A stretch of DNA of 64,000 nucleotides from DATJGR01 sp963787045 (GCA_963787045.1 CAWBBR010000016.1:106420-170419); one strand, 5' to 3'. Shown: positions 9,796 to 21,247, counted from the first letter of the stretch. Notes: generated by a model from the sequence alone, not told the origin. Program-made: numbers and translations.

Positions 9796-11160
9796 TCAAG
9801 TCGCGGCGAAACGCGCGATCCGGTGCGCGTCGCCTGCGGTGCGCCAGAGCCGGTACGTCGCGGCCACCGCCACGAACGCGAGGCCGGCCGTCATGCCGGA
9901 CCAGAAACCGTAGATGCCGAGCGGCTTCCACGATAGCCAGCCGAAACCGAGCCAGCACGCGATCGGCACCGCGACGATCCAATAGCCGAACAGCGCGATC
10001 CACATCGGCACCTGCGTGTCTTTGTAGCCGCGCAACGCACCGATCGCGACCACCTGGGTGTCGTCCGCGAGTTGATACGCGGCGACGAAGATCACCACCG
10101 TCGCCGCGAGCGCCGTCACCTGCGGATCGGTGCTGAACAGCGCGACCACGAAGAATCGGCCGAGCAGCAGTAACGTACCGACGACGACGGCGAACAAGGC
10201 CGCCGTGCGCAGCGCGACGAGCGCCGCCAGGCGCGCTCGATCGAAGTCGTTGGCGCCGACGTTGAAACCGACGCGGATGGTGGTCGCCATGCCGAGCGCC
10301 AGCGGCACCATGAACGTCATGCCGTTCAGGTTACCGACGATCTGGTGCGACGCGAGCGTTTCCGGACCCAAGCGTCCGATCAACAACCCCATCAGCGAAA
10401 AAGCGAATACCTCGGCGAACCCGGTGGCGCCGATCGGCAGACCGATGACGAAGAAGCGCTGCAGCACCGACCACTTCGGCCACGAGAATTTCGCGAACAA
10501 GCCTGTGACGCGCACGAACGGCAGGCGCGTGACCAGCAGCATGCCGAAGAACTCCGCCCACCAGAGAATCGCCGACGCCCATCCGCAGCCGACGCCGCCC
10601 ATCTGCGGTACGCCCCAGTGGCCGTACATGAACGCGTAGTTCAGGGGCCACTTCAGAATCAGCGCGGCGAGCGCCATGTACATGGCCGGCTTGGTGTGTC
10701 CCATGCCCTCGCACAAATAGCGGACCAGAAAGTAACCGAGCAGCGGAAACGCACCCCAACTCGTTGCGAGCATGTAACCGATGGCGATCTCTCGCGTATG
10801 AGGCTCGATGCCGAGCCCGGTGTACACGAAGCCGACGTTGCGCCAGAACAGCGTCAACACCAGCGACGCCAGCGCGACGATCCAGAATCCCTGCCGCACG
10901 ATTTCGCCGACCTCGCCGACGCGACCTGCCCCGCGCAACTGCGCGATGATCGGCGTGGCCGCCAGCACGAAGCCGCTGACGAGAAACTGCGACGGCCACA
11001 ACACGTTCAGGCCGAGCGCGATCCCGGCCAGATCGGGCGCAGACAGATGCCCCGCCATGATCGTGTCCATGACGCCTTGTGCCATCTGCAGCAACTGCGC
11101 CGCCATCAACGGCAGCGCAAGCCGCACCAGCGTGCGGAACTCTTCGGCCGACGCGCTCAC
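9796..11160 (-). CDS. MATE family multidrug exporter (NorM-like)
   Basis: Intact protein of about 454 residues with twelve hydrophobic segments, the multidrug and toxic compound extrusion family that couples drug export to sodium or proton influx. The first segment is LVRLALPLMAAQLLQMAQG and both halves carry the related pattern VMDTIMAGHLS / HQIVGNLNGMTFMVPLALG. GTG 11160 (VSASAEEFRTLVRL) is chosen because upstream codons are charged and lie in the divergent promoter gap; the frame itself is open further. It is convergent with the sigma gene and divergent from the GNAT gene. Confidence 0.88.
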   Translation of the reverse strand: MSASAEEFRTLVRLALPLMAAQLLQMAQGVMDTIMAGHLSAPDLAGIALGLNVLWPSQFLVSGFVLAATPIIAQLRGAGRVGEVGEIVRQGFWIVALASLVLTLFWRNVGFVYTGLGIEPHTREIAIGYMLATSWGAFPLLGYFLVRYLCEGMGHTKPAMYMALAALILKWPLNYAFMYGHWGVPQMGGVGCGWASAILWWAEFFGMLLVTRLPFVRVTGLFAKFSWPKWSVLQRFFVIGLPIGATGFAEVFAFSLMGLLIGRLGPETLASHQIVGNLNGMTFMVPLALGMATTIRVGFNVGANDFDRARLAALVALRTAALFAVVVGTLLLLGRFFVVALFSTDPQVTALAATVVIFVAAYQLADDTQVVAIGALRGYKDTQVPMWIALFGYWIVAVPIACWLGFGWLSWKPLGIYGFWSGMTAGLAFVAVAATYRLWRTAGDAHRIARFAAT

Positions 11161-11260
11161 GATCGAACGCTCTAAAAAGGGGCGCGCATTCTGGCCGCTC
11201 CCTGTCGGCTCGGCAAGAGTGCTGGCATGCTTGCGTCGACAACTCCAACGGAAAGATCCA

Positions 11261-11728
11261 ATGGCGCAGCCCGATACCCGCGCATTCGTACCCGACGATT
11301 TCGACGTGCCGCAGCAGTTGATCCACGCGTCGTTCCGGCTCGAGCCGCTCGGCGCGCAGCACAACGAACGCGACTATGCGGCGTGGACCGGCAGCATGGA
11401 CCACATCAAAGCAACGCCGGGTTTCGTCGGCGCACCGTGGCCGCACGCGATGAGCCTCGCCGAGAACCACGGCGATCTGACGAAGCACGCCGACGACTTC
11501 GTCGGGCGGCGCGGCTTCACGTACACCGTGCTCGACGACACGAACGACGTCATCGGCTGCGTCTACATCTATCCCGGCCGCACGGAACAATTCGACGTAC
11601 GCGTAACGTCATGGGTGCGCGCGGATCGTGCCGAACTCGACCGCGTGCTGCAGCGAGCTGTTTCGCAGTGGCTCGCGAATCGCTGGCCGTTCGCCTCCAT
11701 CGACTACGCGGAGCGACCCGTCACCTGA
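11261..11728 (+). CDS. GNAT-like acetyltransferase
   Basis: Protein of 155 residues starting MAQPDTRAFVPDDF. The middle has a GNAT-type strand order with FTYTVLDDTNDVIGCVYIYP, comparable to motif C/D of N-acetyltransferases, then a helix of RADRAELDRVLQRAVSQWL. The canonical acetyl-CoA loop (R/Q-x-x-G-x-G/A) is not obvious, so catalysis is uncertain. The stop overlaps the convergent gene by eight bases. Confidence 0.65.
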   Translation: MAQPDTRAFVPDDFDVPQQLIHASFRLEPLGAQHNERDYAAWTGSMDHIKATPGFVGAPWPHAMSLAENHGDLTKHADDFVGRRGFTYTVLDDTNDVIGCVYIYPGRTEQFDVRVTSWVRADRAELDRVLQRAVSQWLANRWPFASIDYAERPVT

Positions 11729-12368
11729 CGCTGTATCCGCGCGCGCTGAGGCACGCCGCCAGCGCGCGTTGATAGTCCTCGCGCTTGTGCGCCCACGAGG
11801 ATTCGTCTACACCGCCTTGCGGTTTCACCGGGTCGAAGCCGGTCTCGTTGACCGACCACGCGTGGCATTCGTACCGATCGGTCGACTCCTGCGTGTCGGA
11901 CTGACCCCGCATCGGGTACACGAACAGTTCTGACGCCGGCGTTGCAACGCTGACGGTCTCGGTGGGTGGCGGCTGCGTGACCACATAACCCTGAGCTTGC
12001 GGCTGCCATGTGTAGTACACGTCGTTTGCGTAGAAGTACGGAAAGCCGCCGATCCAGAACGTGCTGTAGTACGGCGGCAGGAACGGCACCACCACGCCGA
12101 TCGGCGGCGTCACCACGATGAAGTGCGTGCCGTTCTGGTGATACCAGCTGCCCTGGTGGTAGTAATACGGACCGGTGCGATACGGAATGGCCGTTGCGCC
12201 GCGCGGCGGTCCGTCGAACGCACGACCCGGCGCCGGGTAGTACCCGGCGCGGTCGTAGTGCGCGGGCGCCCGCCCTTCTTCCGCACGGACCGACGCCGCC
12301 TCCATTCCGATCGCAACGACGATCAGCAGCGTCGCGAACCTCGCGATCGATCGCATCGTTGTAGTCAT
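11721..12368 (-). CDS. DUF6515-like envelope protein with C-terminal DRYEC motif
   Basis: Exported protein of 215 residues with an N-terminal signal peptide (MRSIARFATLLIVVAIGMEA). The central part is rich in Tyr, Pro and Gly (YYHQGSWYHQNGTHFIVV, then PPIGVVVPFLPPYY), matching small envelope proteins annotated DUF6515. The C-terminus carries DRYECHAWSVNETGFDP and YQRALAACLSARGYSV, a motif pair shared with the gene just upstream (13 bases apart, same strand), so the two are probably one operon and related by duplication of this part. Role unknown. Confidence 0.75.
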   Translation of the reverse strand: MTTTMRSIARFATLLIVVAIGMEAASVRAEEGRAPAHYDRAGYYPAPGRAFDGPPRGATAIPYRTGPYYYHQGSWYHQNGTHFIVVTPPIGVVVPFLPPYYSTFWIGGFPYFYANDVYYTWQPQAQGYVVTQPPPTETVSVATPASELFVYPMRGQSDTQESTDRYECHAWSVNETGFDPVKPQGGVDESSWAHKREDYQRALAACLSARGYSVR

Positions 12369-12381
12369 GGCGAACTCCCAA

Positions 12382-12930
12382 CTACTGCACGGTGTAGCCG
12401 CGCCCTTCGAGACACGCGCTCATCGCGCGACGATAGGTTCCTGCCTCCGCATCCAGTCGCGCCTGGCGAGCCGACGCATTCGCGTCGTATTGGCTCTGCA
12501 GTTGCGCCGATGCCGCCTGTTGCGACGACTCGACGGCAGACCCCAACACGGCACCGGCCATCGCGCCGGCAACCGCGCCCTCGCCTTCGTTGTGTGGCGA
12601 TCCGACGATCGCACCGATGACGGCACCGGAAGCCGCGCCGGCCGCGATTGGCGCGCCCGACGGTTCCTGAGATCTGACGACCACGCGCTGGGGCGGCTGC
12701 AGGTTCATCTGGCTGGGATCGAAGCCGCTCTGCTTCACTGCCCAGAGATAGCACTCGTAACGATCGCGGTCCTGTTGGGCCACGCTCTGACCCGCGCTCG
12801 GATAGAAGACGACTTCGGTGAAAGAAGCCGTCGATTCGACCGGCGGGGGCGGCGGCTCGCTCCCGGCGGCCGCACAACCCGTCGCCAGGATGGCGCCAAC
12901 GACCAGAAGAAGCCCGATTCGTGTCTTCAT
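12382..12930 (-). CDS. Glycine-zipper lipoprotein with DRYEC motif
   Basis: Putative lipoprotein of 182 residues: signal peptide MKTRIGLLLVVGAILATGC with the lipidation Cys at position 19 (the -3 position is Ala, slightly off consensus). A conserved block DRYECYLWAVKQSGFDP is followed by a glycine-zipper membrane stretch (AAGAASGAVIGAIVG, then GAVAGAMAGAVLG) and the closing YRRAMSACLEGRGYTV. The flanking motifs recur in the next gene without the zipper. Glycine-zipper domains insert into or span membranes; a structural envelope role is likely. Confidence 0.8.
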   Translation of the reverse strand: MKTRIGLLLVVGAILATGCAAAGSEPPPPPVESTASFTEVVFYPSAGQSVAQQDRDRYECYLWAVKQSGFDPSQMNLQPPQRVVVRSQEPSGAPIAAGAASGAVIGAIVGSPHNEGEGAVAGAMAGAVLGSAVESSQQAASAQLQSQYDANASARQARLDAEAGTYRRAMSACLEGRGYTVQ

Positions 12931-13113
12931 CGCGGCACTCCCAACGATCGACCGTTCGTCATTGTTTACGACAGCGCCTGTGTCGAATCGTTAGCGCTGC
13001 TGTTCTACAAACGGTTTGTCGTGTGCCGGTGAACTCAATGGAGGAATTTCACGAACAGGGTCGAGTCTGATCAGGCGCTTGTTGCACAACTACGTATGTT
13101 CAGGAGATGAATC

Positions 13114-13710
13114 ATGATCAGCAGGAAGTTCAGCAGTTCCGTTGCAGCCGTGCTCTGTTCCGCCAGCGCGATGACGTACGCGGCAGAGCCCGGCCCCTAC
13201 ATCGAAGGCAGCATGGGCGAATCGACGATCAAGGCGTCGACGAAGTTCGCGGACGACGAAGGCGCGGTGGACACGTTCCACATGACGAAAGACGAAACCG
13301 CCTACAAGGCGTCGATTGGCTACAACCTGACGCCGTGGCTCGGTGTCGAAGGCGGCTACGTCGACTTCGGCAATCCGACGGACCACGCCAATCTGCCGAC
13401 GTTCGGCCGTGTCGACGGCACGGTCGATGCCACGGGTTGGGAAGGATTCGTCGTCGGCTCACTGCCGCTCGGACCCATCGACCTGTTCGCCAAAGTCGGC
13501 GCGATCGAGTCTGACATCCGCTTCAAGGCGCACAGCGAAGAGTTCGACGCGCGCCGATCCGAAGACGAGAGCAATGGCGAATTCGCGTACGGCGGCGGCG
13601 CGGCGTACGAATTCGGAAAGTTCGCGCTGCGGGCAGAGGTCGAAACCTACAACGCCAACAAGCTCGACGACATGCACTTGATCACCGCGGGCCTCACGTA
13701 CCACATCTGA
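13114..13710 (+). CDS. Outer-membrane beta-barrel protein
   Basis: Protein of 198 residues with a cleavable signal peptide (to about ASAMTYA) and alternating hydrophobic strands typical of small OmpA/OmpX-like barrels, ending in the aromatic-hydrophobic pattern LITAGLTYHI. Start ATG 13114 is well supported by AGGAGAT five bases upstream. It has no peptidoglycan-binding domain. It stands alone, convergent with the NodT channel gene. Confidence 0.8.
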   Translation: MISRKFSSSVAAVLCSASAMTYAAEPGPYIEGSMGESTIKASTKFADDEGAVDTFHMTKDETAYKASIGYNLTPWLGVEGGYVDFGNPTDHANLPTFGRVDGTVDATGWEGFVVGSLPLGPIDLFAKVGAIESDIRFKAHSEEFDARRSEDESNGEFAYGGGAAYEFGKFALRAEVETYNANKLDDMHLITAGLTYHI

Positions 13711-13725
13711 TCCACGCCCCGGCAG

Positions 13726-13754
13726 ACTCACGGACGTGCCTACCGTCCGCGAGT
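13726..13754. terminator. Hairpin between convergent genes
   Basis: ACTCACGGACG and CGTCCGCGAGT form an 11-base stem with one A-C mismatch around a 7-base loop. It sits exactly between the stop of the beta-barrel gene and the stop of the efflux channel gene on the other strand. There is no clear T-run, so it may be a bidirectional, weakly intrinsic terminator. Confidence 0.45.
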
Positions 13755-15175
13755 CATTGCGACCCTGGTCCCTGCGCCTCGGGCGCGCTGACCACGTCGC
13801 CGCCCAGCACCAGGTACAGCAACGCGGTGTCGAGATAGCGCTGGCTCTCGGCGCGCGCGATGCCGAGACGCGCCTGCAGATAGATGCGCTGCGTCACGAG
13901 GATCTGCAGAAAGCTCGCCTGCCCTGATTCATAGCTCTGCTGCGTCAACTCGAGCGATGCGCGCGACGATTCCAGTGCGGCCTGCTGTGCTTCCACCGCC
14001 TCTGCGTCGTGTTGCAGCGCGTTCAGCGCATCGGCCACTTCGCCGAACGCTTGCAGCACGGTCTGCCGATACTGCGCGAGCGTCGCCGCAAACGTATCGA
14101 CCGCGGCGCGGCGCTCCGCGCGCAACGTGCCGCCGTGAAAGAGCGGCGCCGTCAGCCCTGCCGCAATCGACCATACGTCGCTGTTGGCGCTGAACAGATC
14201 TCCACTGGTGCCGGCCGTGGTCGTCCACGAACCGCTGAGCGTCAGGCTCGGATAGAGCGCGGCCGTCGCGACGCCGACCGCCGCGCTTGCGGCGCGCAGC
14301 TGCGCTTCGGCCGCGAAAATGTCGGGCCGCGCGCGCACCAGATCCGACGGCAGCGTCAGCGGCAGATCGGTCGGCAGCGTCATGCTCGCGAAGCGAAACT
14401 CCGGCGGCGCCCAATCCGCAGGATAACGTCCGACCAGAACCGCGAGCTGGTGGCGTGCCACGTCGAACTGCTGGCGCAGCGGCGGCAACAGCGCGCGGTC
14501 GCTGGCCAATTGGCCCTCTGCGGCGAGCACGTCGGTCCCTGCCGATTTGCCCGCCGCTTCGGAGATCTGCACGAGCTGCAGGTTGTGTTCGTCCACCGCA
14601 ATGATGTCCTGCGCGGCGGCGAGTTCCTCCAACGCGCTCGCCATGTTGATGGCGGCCGTGACCACATCGCCGGTCAGCGACAGATACGTCGAACCGACGA
14701 TGCCGCGCTGAAAGTCGACCAGCGCCGCCTCTTGTTCGACGCGCCGCCGCGTGCCGCCGAAAACGTCCGTGGCCAAGCTGATCGCGCCGCCCACGTCGTA
14801 GAGATTTCTGACCGAACCGCCGCCGGTGCGCGTCAGCCCGCCGCTGTTGCCGCGCGACGTCGACGCGCCGAGGTCCACTTGCGGATACAGCGCGCCACGC
14901 GTCGCGGCCAGCGTCTCGGAGGCGGCCGACAGCGTCGCATGCGCGGCCTCGAGCGTCGGGCTGCCGCGCAACGCGAGATCGACCGTGTCGTTCAGCGGCG
15001 TCGACGCAAACGCGCGCCACCACTGCGCCGCGGGCACCGAACCCGGCTGCAGCGTCTGCTGCGGCTGTCCGTCGCCGGCGCCGGGCAACGTCATCTGCGT
15101 CTGATCGTATCGGTCGACGTCCGGCGCGGCCGGCTGCGTGAAATTCGGCCCCACCGCGCAACCGCCGACGAGCAC
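13754..15175 (-). CDS. NodT/TolC-family outer-membrane efflux channel
   Basis: Outer-membrane factor of about 473+ residues that forms the exit duct for the MacAB-like pump encoded just upstream. It has the lipoprotein-type start VLVGGCAVGPNF, two repeats of helical-hairpin sequence, and motifs typical of the OprM/NodT group such as VRARPDIFAAEAQLRAA and ASFLQILVTQRIYLQARL. The GTG at 15175 gives too short a signal peptide; an in-frame hydrophobic leader (RIRWLLPIV) continues upstream, so the real start is probably near 15208 with one indel. The preceding macB stop is at 15216-15218. Confidence 0.88.
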   Translation of the reverse strand: MLVGGCAVGPNFTQPAAPDVDRYDQTQMTLPGAGDGQPQQTLQPGSVPAAQWWRAFASTPLNDTVDLALRGSPTLEAAHATLSAASETLAATRGALYPQVDLGASTSRGNSGGLTRTGGGSVRNLYDVGGAISLATDVFGGTRRRVEQEAALVDFQRGIVGSTYLSLTGDVVTAAINMASALEELAAAQDIIAVDEHNLQLVQISEAAGKSAGTDVLAAEGQLASDRALLPPLRQQFDVARHQLAVLVGRYPADWAPPEFRFASMTLPTDLPLTLPSDLVRARPDIFAAEAQLRAASAAVGVATAALYPSLTLSGSWTTTAGTSGDLFSANSDVWSIAAGLTAPLFHGGTLRAERRAAVDTFAATLAQYRQTVLQAFGEVADALNALQHDAEAVEAQQAALESSRASLELTQQSYESGQASFLQILVTQRIYLQARLGIARAESQRYLDTALLYLVLGGDVVSAPEAQGPGSQ

Positions 15176-15215
15176 GACAATCGGCAGCAGCCAACGAATA
15201 CGTAAAGGCGCGACA

Positions 15216-16561
<1,346 letters not shown>

Positions 16562-17361
16562 TCAGCGCGTGGCACCGGCCGACATCGGGCGCCTCGCCAT
16601 TGCGCTCGCGGTGCGATGTCGCGATCGGCGTCCGGCGTTCGCGCCGCGGCACTCGAATCGCGGCGCTCGTCGGACACGATCCCGCCGTCGCGCATGGTGA
16701 TCACGCGATCGGCATAGGCGGCGATGTCCGGCTCGTGCGTGACGACGACGATGGTGACGCCCTGCTCGCGGTTGAGCGCACCAGCGTCTCCATGATCTCG
16801 TGCGAGGTGCGGGTGTCGAGATTGCCGGTCGGCTCGTCGGCCAGCAGCAGGCTCGGCGAATTGATCAGCGCGCGCGCGATCGCGACGCGCTGCTGCTGGC
16901 CGCCGGAGAGCTGCGCCGGGCGTGTTGCCGCGCGCGATCGCCGAGCCCGAGCAGCTCGAGCGCCTGCGCGCGCGCGCTCGAGCCGCGCTCCGTAGCGCGC
17001 GGCGGTGCGTCGCTCGAATAGAACAGCGGCAACGCCGACGTTCTCGAGCGCGCTGGTGCGCGCCAGCAGGTTGAAGCTCTGGAACACGAAGCCGATGCGC
17101 TCGCTGCGGATGCGCGCGAGTTCCGGTTCCGGAAGCTGCGCGACATCGACGCCTTCGAACAGATAGCGGCCGCGCGGTGGGCCGATCGAGGCAACCGAGG
17201 ATCGACATCAGCGTCGACTTGCCCGAGCCCGACGAGCCCATGATGGCGACGAACTCGCCGCGCTCGATCGACAGGTTCACGCCGCGCAGCGCGTGCACGT
17301 CGACGTCGCCGACGTGATAGGTCCGCGTGAGGTCCTGCACTTCGATGACGGTGTCGGTCAT
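16562..17361 (-). CDS. macB: MacB-like ABC ATPase, frameshifted
   Basis: Nucleotide-binding subunit of the LolD/MacB class. ATG 17361 starts MTDTVIEVQDLTRTYHVGDV. Walker A is GSSGSGKST, the Q-loop region is FQSFNLLARTSALEN, the signature is LSGGQQQRVAIARAL and Walker B is LLLADEPTGNLD, followed by the switch His in VTHEPD. The frame changes near 17185, 17085, 16925 and 16780. The gene lies seven bases after the macA stop and runs straight into the permease, so ATPase and permease are separate polypeptides here rather than the fused MacB of E. coli. Confidence 0.82.
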
Positions 17362-17367
17362 GATCGG

Positions 17368-18677
17368 CTAGAAGCGCGGCATGCGCGGCGTGCCTGTCCG
17401 CCCGGCACACCGCCGCCCGGCGGCGCCGCCGGACTCGGCGCCGGCCACGCCGAGCACGATCGGTATCACCTTCCGTCAGCTGAGCCGCCGACGACTTCGG
17501 TGAACGCATCGTCGTCCAGCCCGACCTGCGATCGGCACGCGCAGCCGGCTGGCCGTCCTCCAACACGCCAGACCGCGCGCTGCGCCTTATCCTTCTTGTT
17601 GGACTCCGCAGCTGCGGCGCGCTGCCTTCGCGATCGCTGGCGGCGTATAGCGCAACGCCTGATTCGGCACGCGCATCACGTTCGTCGCGCTCGTGCGGTA
17701 ACGACGCGACCGCGGCGGTCATGCCCGGCTTCAAGAGCAGCTTCGGATTCGGCACGCCGACGACGACGTCGTAGGTGATGACGTTCTGTACGCTTTGCGG
17801 CGCCTGCCGCACTTGCGTGACGGTGCCGGTGAACGTCTCGTCCGGGATACGCCTCGACGGTGAACAGCACCTTGTTGCCGACCGCGACGTCGCCGATGTC
17901 GCTTTCGCTGACGTTGGTGTCGACCTGCATCTGCGTGAGATCGGTTGCGATCAGAAACAGCGTCGGCGTCTGGAAGCTGGCGGCCACGGTTTGGCCCTGC
18001 GTGACGTTGCGCGACACCACGGTGCCGTTCACCGGCGAGATGATGTTCGTGTAGTCGAGGTTGACCTTCGCGGAATTGAGCGACGCAACGCGCTGCGCGA
18101 TCGTGCTCTCGTCGAGCGCCACCTGCGCCTGTGCCTGCTGCCACGCGTTCAGCGCCGTGTCGACGGTTTCCTGCGACACGATGCGGCGGTTCAACAGATC
18201 GAGGTCACGGTCGTAGATGGTCTTTGCGAAGGCCAGGTTCGCCTGATCCTTCGCGAGCTGCGCGCGCGCCGTGCCGAGCGCCGCGCTCTCCTGATCGACG
18301 ATCGACTGATACGGGCGCGGATCGATCTTCGCGCACAGCTGCCCGGCTTTGACTTCGCGTGTTGAAGTCGCAGAGCAGATCCTGCAGCACACCGGACACG
18401 TACGTGCCGACCTGAACGGTCGTCATCGGGTTGACGGTGCCGCTGGCGGTGACGGTGCGTTGCACGTCGCCGCGCGTCACGGTGCCGGTGAGATAGTGCG
18501 GCGCCGCGGTGCGGTGCATCCACCAATAGCCGGCCGCCGCGATGAGCGACGACCGCCACTAACGGCGAAGATGGCCAGGCGCGTCCTGCGCCGCTTGGGA
18601 CGCAACCGGGCGGCCAGCGGCGGGCGTTCGGTATCGGTTCGCGCCGCGCCGGTCGTGGCCTGATCGGGGTCTACCAT
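17368..18677 (-). CDS. macA: MacA-like periplasmic adaptor (HlyD family), frameshifted
   Basis: Membrane-fusion protein linking the ABC pump to the outer-membrane channel. ATG 18677, a short cytoplasmic leader, one membrane segment (AIFAV to YWWMHRTA), then the barrel-sandwich start TASGTVNPMTTVQVGTYVSG. The coiled-coil hairpin covers ALGTARAQLAKDQANLAFAK to QAQVALDES; the second half-lipoyl strand is NIISPVNGTVVSRNVTQGQT and the membrane-proximal part has VVVGVPNPKLLLKPGMTA. Stop TAG at 17368-17370. Frame changes near 18555, 18360, 17845 and 17700 and several below. First gene of the macA-ATPase-permease-NodT operon. Confidence 0.83.
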
Positions 18678-18860
18678 TTATTCTCTATTCTCCGTCTCGC
18701 ATGGCGGCAGCGGTCATCCGGGCACCGGATGACATTCATACGCGATCGCCGGGGGAATCCGTTGATCCTGCCGACTCGTCAGCCTCTTCGGCTAGCGCTT
18801 AGAGGGCTGCGCTGCCGGAGAAGTTGCGACAGAAGTTGCGACGAGAGTTCCGATCGCAAT

Positions 18861-19641
18861 ATGGAGGCACCACCTTTGGACCGGTCCGACCCGACACAGC
18901 GTCGCGTCTTCTTCGAGCTCCACAGCGACCTACCGCGCGAGGGTCCGGGCAATCGCGCCAGCACCGCGCGCGCCGCGCAACTGATGGGCACCTTGCCGCG
19001 CGGCCGCTGCTGGTCGACGTCGGCTGCGGGCCGGGTGCGCAGACGCTCGACCTCGCCCAGCTGTTGCCGGATGCGCGCATCGTCGCAATCGATGCGCACA
19101 AGCCGTTCCTCGAGGAACTGCGGCGCCGCATCGACGCGGCCGGCGCCGGCGATCGCATCGAGGCGCGCTTCGGCGACATGCGCGCGCTGCCGTTCGAGCC
19201 CGACAGCATCGATGTACTGTGGTGCGAAGGCGCCGCGTACGTCATCGGCGTACCCGCCGCGCTGGCGGCATGGACGCCGCTCTTGAAGCCGCGGCGGACG
19301 GATCGCGCTGACGGAACCGGTGTGGCTCAGGACCGACCCACCGCGACGCAGCGCGACGCAACTGGGACGCGTATCCGGCGATGACCGACGTCGCCGGCTG
19401 CCGCGCGATCATCGCGCGCGCCGGATTGAAACTGTTGGGCGATTTCGCGTTGCCGGAAGCCGGCGTGGTGGGATCACTACTAGGGCCACTCGAAGCGCGC
19501 ACCAGACAGCTCCGCGCGAAGTACTCCGGCGACGCGGCCGCAGCGATCGTGCTGCAGAGCGCCGAAGACGAGGTGGAGGCATATCGGCAATACTCCTCGT
19601 ACTTCGGTTATCAGTTCTTCGTCATGGAGAAACCCGCATGA
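18861..19641 (+). CDS. Class I SAM-dependent methyltransferase, frameshifted
   Basis: Rossmann-fold methyltransferase. ATG 18861 (MEAPPLDRSDPTQRRVFFEL). SAM motif I is LLVDVGCGPGAQTLDLA, motif II IVAIDAHKPFLEEL, then FGDMRALPFEPDSIDVLWCE. The frame changes near 19010, 19295 and 19375; the C-terminus AYRQYSSYFGYQFFVMEKPA ends with TGA overlapping the ATG of the GST gene (ATGA), so the two are translationally coupled. The methyl acceptor is unknown. Confidence 0.8.
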
Positions 19642-20360
19642 AGCCGCTACACCTGCTCTCCGGTCCGACACCTAACGGCCGCAAAGCGGCGATCATGCTG
19701 CACGAGTGCGGCCTCGACTACGAAGCGACCTTCATCGACATTCTCGCGGGCGATCAGTTGGCGCCGGATTTCCTCGCGCTCAATCCGAACAACAAACACC
19801 CGGTGCTGATCGATGCCGAAGGTCCCGGCAACGCGCCGATCACCGTGTGGGAATCAGGCGCGATCCTGATGTACCTCGCGGAGAAATGCGGGCAACTCAT
19901 TCCTTCGGACGCACGCCGCCGCATCGAGACGCTGAAGTGGCTGTTCTTTCAGGTGGCGAATCAAGGACCGTATGCGGGCCAGTACGCGCACTTCGCGTTC
20001 TATGCCAAAGAGGAACACCGCTACCCGTACGCCATCGCGCGCTACAGAAACGAAATCGATCGGCAGATGCGCATCATGAACGCCCACCTGGAGCACCACG
20101 AATGGTTCGCCGACGAATACTCGATCGCCGACATCGCGCTGCTGCCGTACGTCGCATCGATGGCCCTGGCGCGCGACACCGACTTGTCGCATTTACGACG
20201 CTGGAAGAATCAGTTGCTCGCGCGCGAGCCGGTGCGCACCGGCATGGCGTTCATGGAAGACAAGGTGCAGAAGCAGACGATCGCCGGCGGCATGCAGGGA
20301 TTCGACGACGAACATCGCTCGGTGCTGTTCGGCGAACGCCAATACAAGACGAGGCGCTGA
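19638..20360 (+). CDS. Glutathione S-transferase (Nu/YfcG-like)
   Basis: Intact 240-residue GST. The thioredoxin-like N-terminal domain reads LLSGPTPNGRKAAIMLHECG with TPNGRK in place of the catalytic Ser/Tyr region, as in bacterial Nu-class/YfcG enzymes that use Thr-Asn, then the cis-Pro segment NKHPVLID and the glutathione motif WESGAILMYLAEK. The all-helical C-terminal domain has FADEYSIADIALLPYV, the N-capping motif. Starts in ATGA overlap with the methyltransferase and ends one base before the hydrolase start. Confidence 0.9.
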   Translation: MKPLHLLSGPTPNGRKAAIMLHECGLDYEATFIDILAGDQLAPDFLALNPNNKHPVLIDAEGPGNAPITVWESGAILMYLAEKCGQLIPSDARRRIETLKWLFFQVANQGPYAGQYAHFAFYAKEEHRYPYAIARYRNEIDRQMRIMNAHLEHHEWFADEYSIADIALLPYVASMALARDTDLSHLRRWKNQLLAREPVRTGMAFMEDKVQKQTIAGGMQGFDDEHRSVLFGERQYKTRR

Positions 20361-20361
20361 C

Positions 20362-21222
20362 ATGAGAATCGAAGTGAACGGCGCGCGGATTTCTTCGACG
20401 TCGAAGGCGCCAAGTTCGTGCCGGACGGTAAGACGATGCGCGAAAAGCCGACGCTGCTGCTGCTTCACGGCGGGCCCGGATTCGATCATTCCGGCTTCAA
20501 GCCGGCGTTCTCCCAGTTCACCGACATCGCGCAGGTGATCTACCTCGATCATCGCGGCAACGGCCGCAGCGATCGCGAGCCGCAGGAGCGCTGGAACCTC
20601 CCGCAATGGGGCGACGACATCTTCGATTTCTGTCGCGCTCTCGAAATCGAAAAACCGATCGTGCTCGGGCAATCGTTCGGCGGCATGGTGGCGATGTCGT
20701 ATGCCACTCGCCATCCCGATCATCCCGGCAAACTGATCCTGTCGAGCACGGCCGCGACCATGGGGTTGCGCGCGGAGCGCAGCATCGCGAAGTTCGCCGA
20801 GCGCGGCGGCGCGGCGATCGGCGAAATGGCCCGACGACTCTACGAAGGGGGCATCGACGATCCGGACTTCGCGCAGCAGTGGATGATCGCAGGCGATGCC
20901 GGTATACAACACGCAGCCCGCGCCGGACAAAGACTCGACCGCCCGGGCGATCATGGGTTTCGAAGTGCTGAAGCACTTCTTCAGGCGCAACGGCGAGATC
21001 TGGTCGTTCGACATGCTGCGCGACCTCGCGCGCATCCGCTGCTGGACGCTCGTGATGGGCGGCGAGGAAGATCCGATCACGCCGATCGAATGCCAGCAGG
21101 ACATCGCCGAGGCGATTCCGCGTGAATGGCTCATCTACCAGCGTTACGCCGGCGCAGGTCACGGCGTATTTCGCGACGACCCCGCCGCGTACGACGCGAT
21201 TCGAAGGTTCATACTGCTATGA
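20362..21222 (+). CDS. Alpha/beta hydrolase (prolyl-iminopeptidase-like), frameshifted
   Basis: Serine hydrolase. Oxyanion-hole motif LLLHGGPGFDHSGF, strand-loop VIYLDHRGNGRSD, nucleophile elbow GQSFGG, acid region GGEEDPITP and catalytic His in GAGHGVF. The HGGPG and DxRGxGRS pattern is that of prolyl iminopeptidases and related peptidases. The N-terminus MRIEVNGARI is separated from the body by a frame change near 20392, explained by one missing T in a T-run; a second lies near 20890. Third gene of the methyltransferase-GST-hydrolase operon. Confidence 0.82.
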
Positions 21223-21247
21223 CTCCTGCTGCGGTACTCTGTCGTTC

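Noticed and set aside
10331..11590. Long - strand frame over the MATE gene
   Set aside because: It is out of frame with the conserved MATE protein, is Arg-rich and has no domain.
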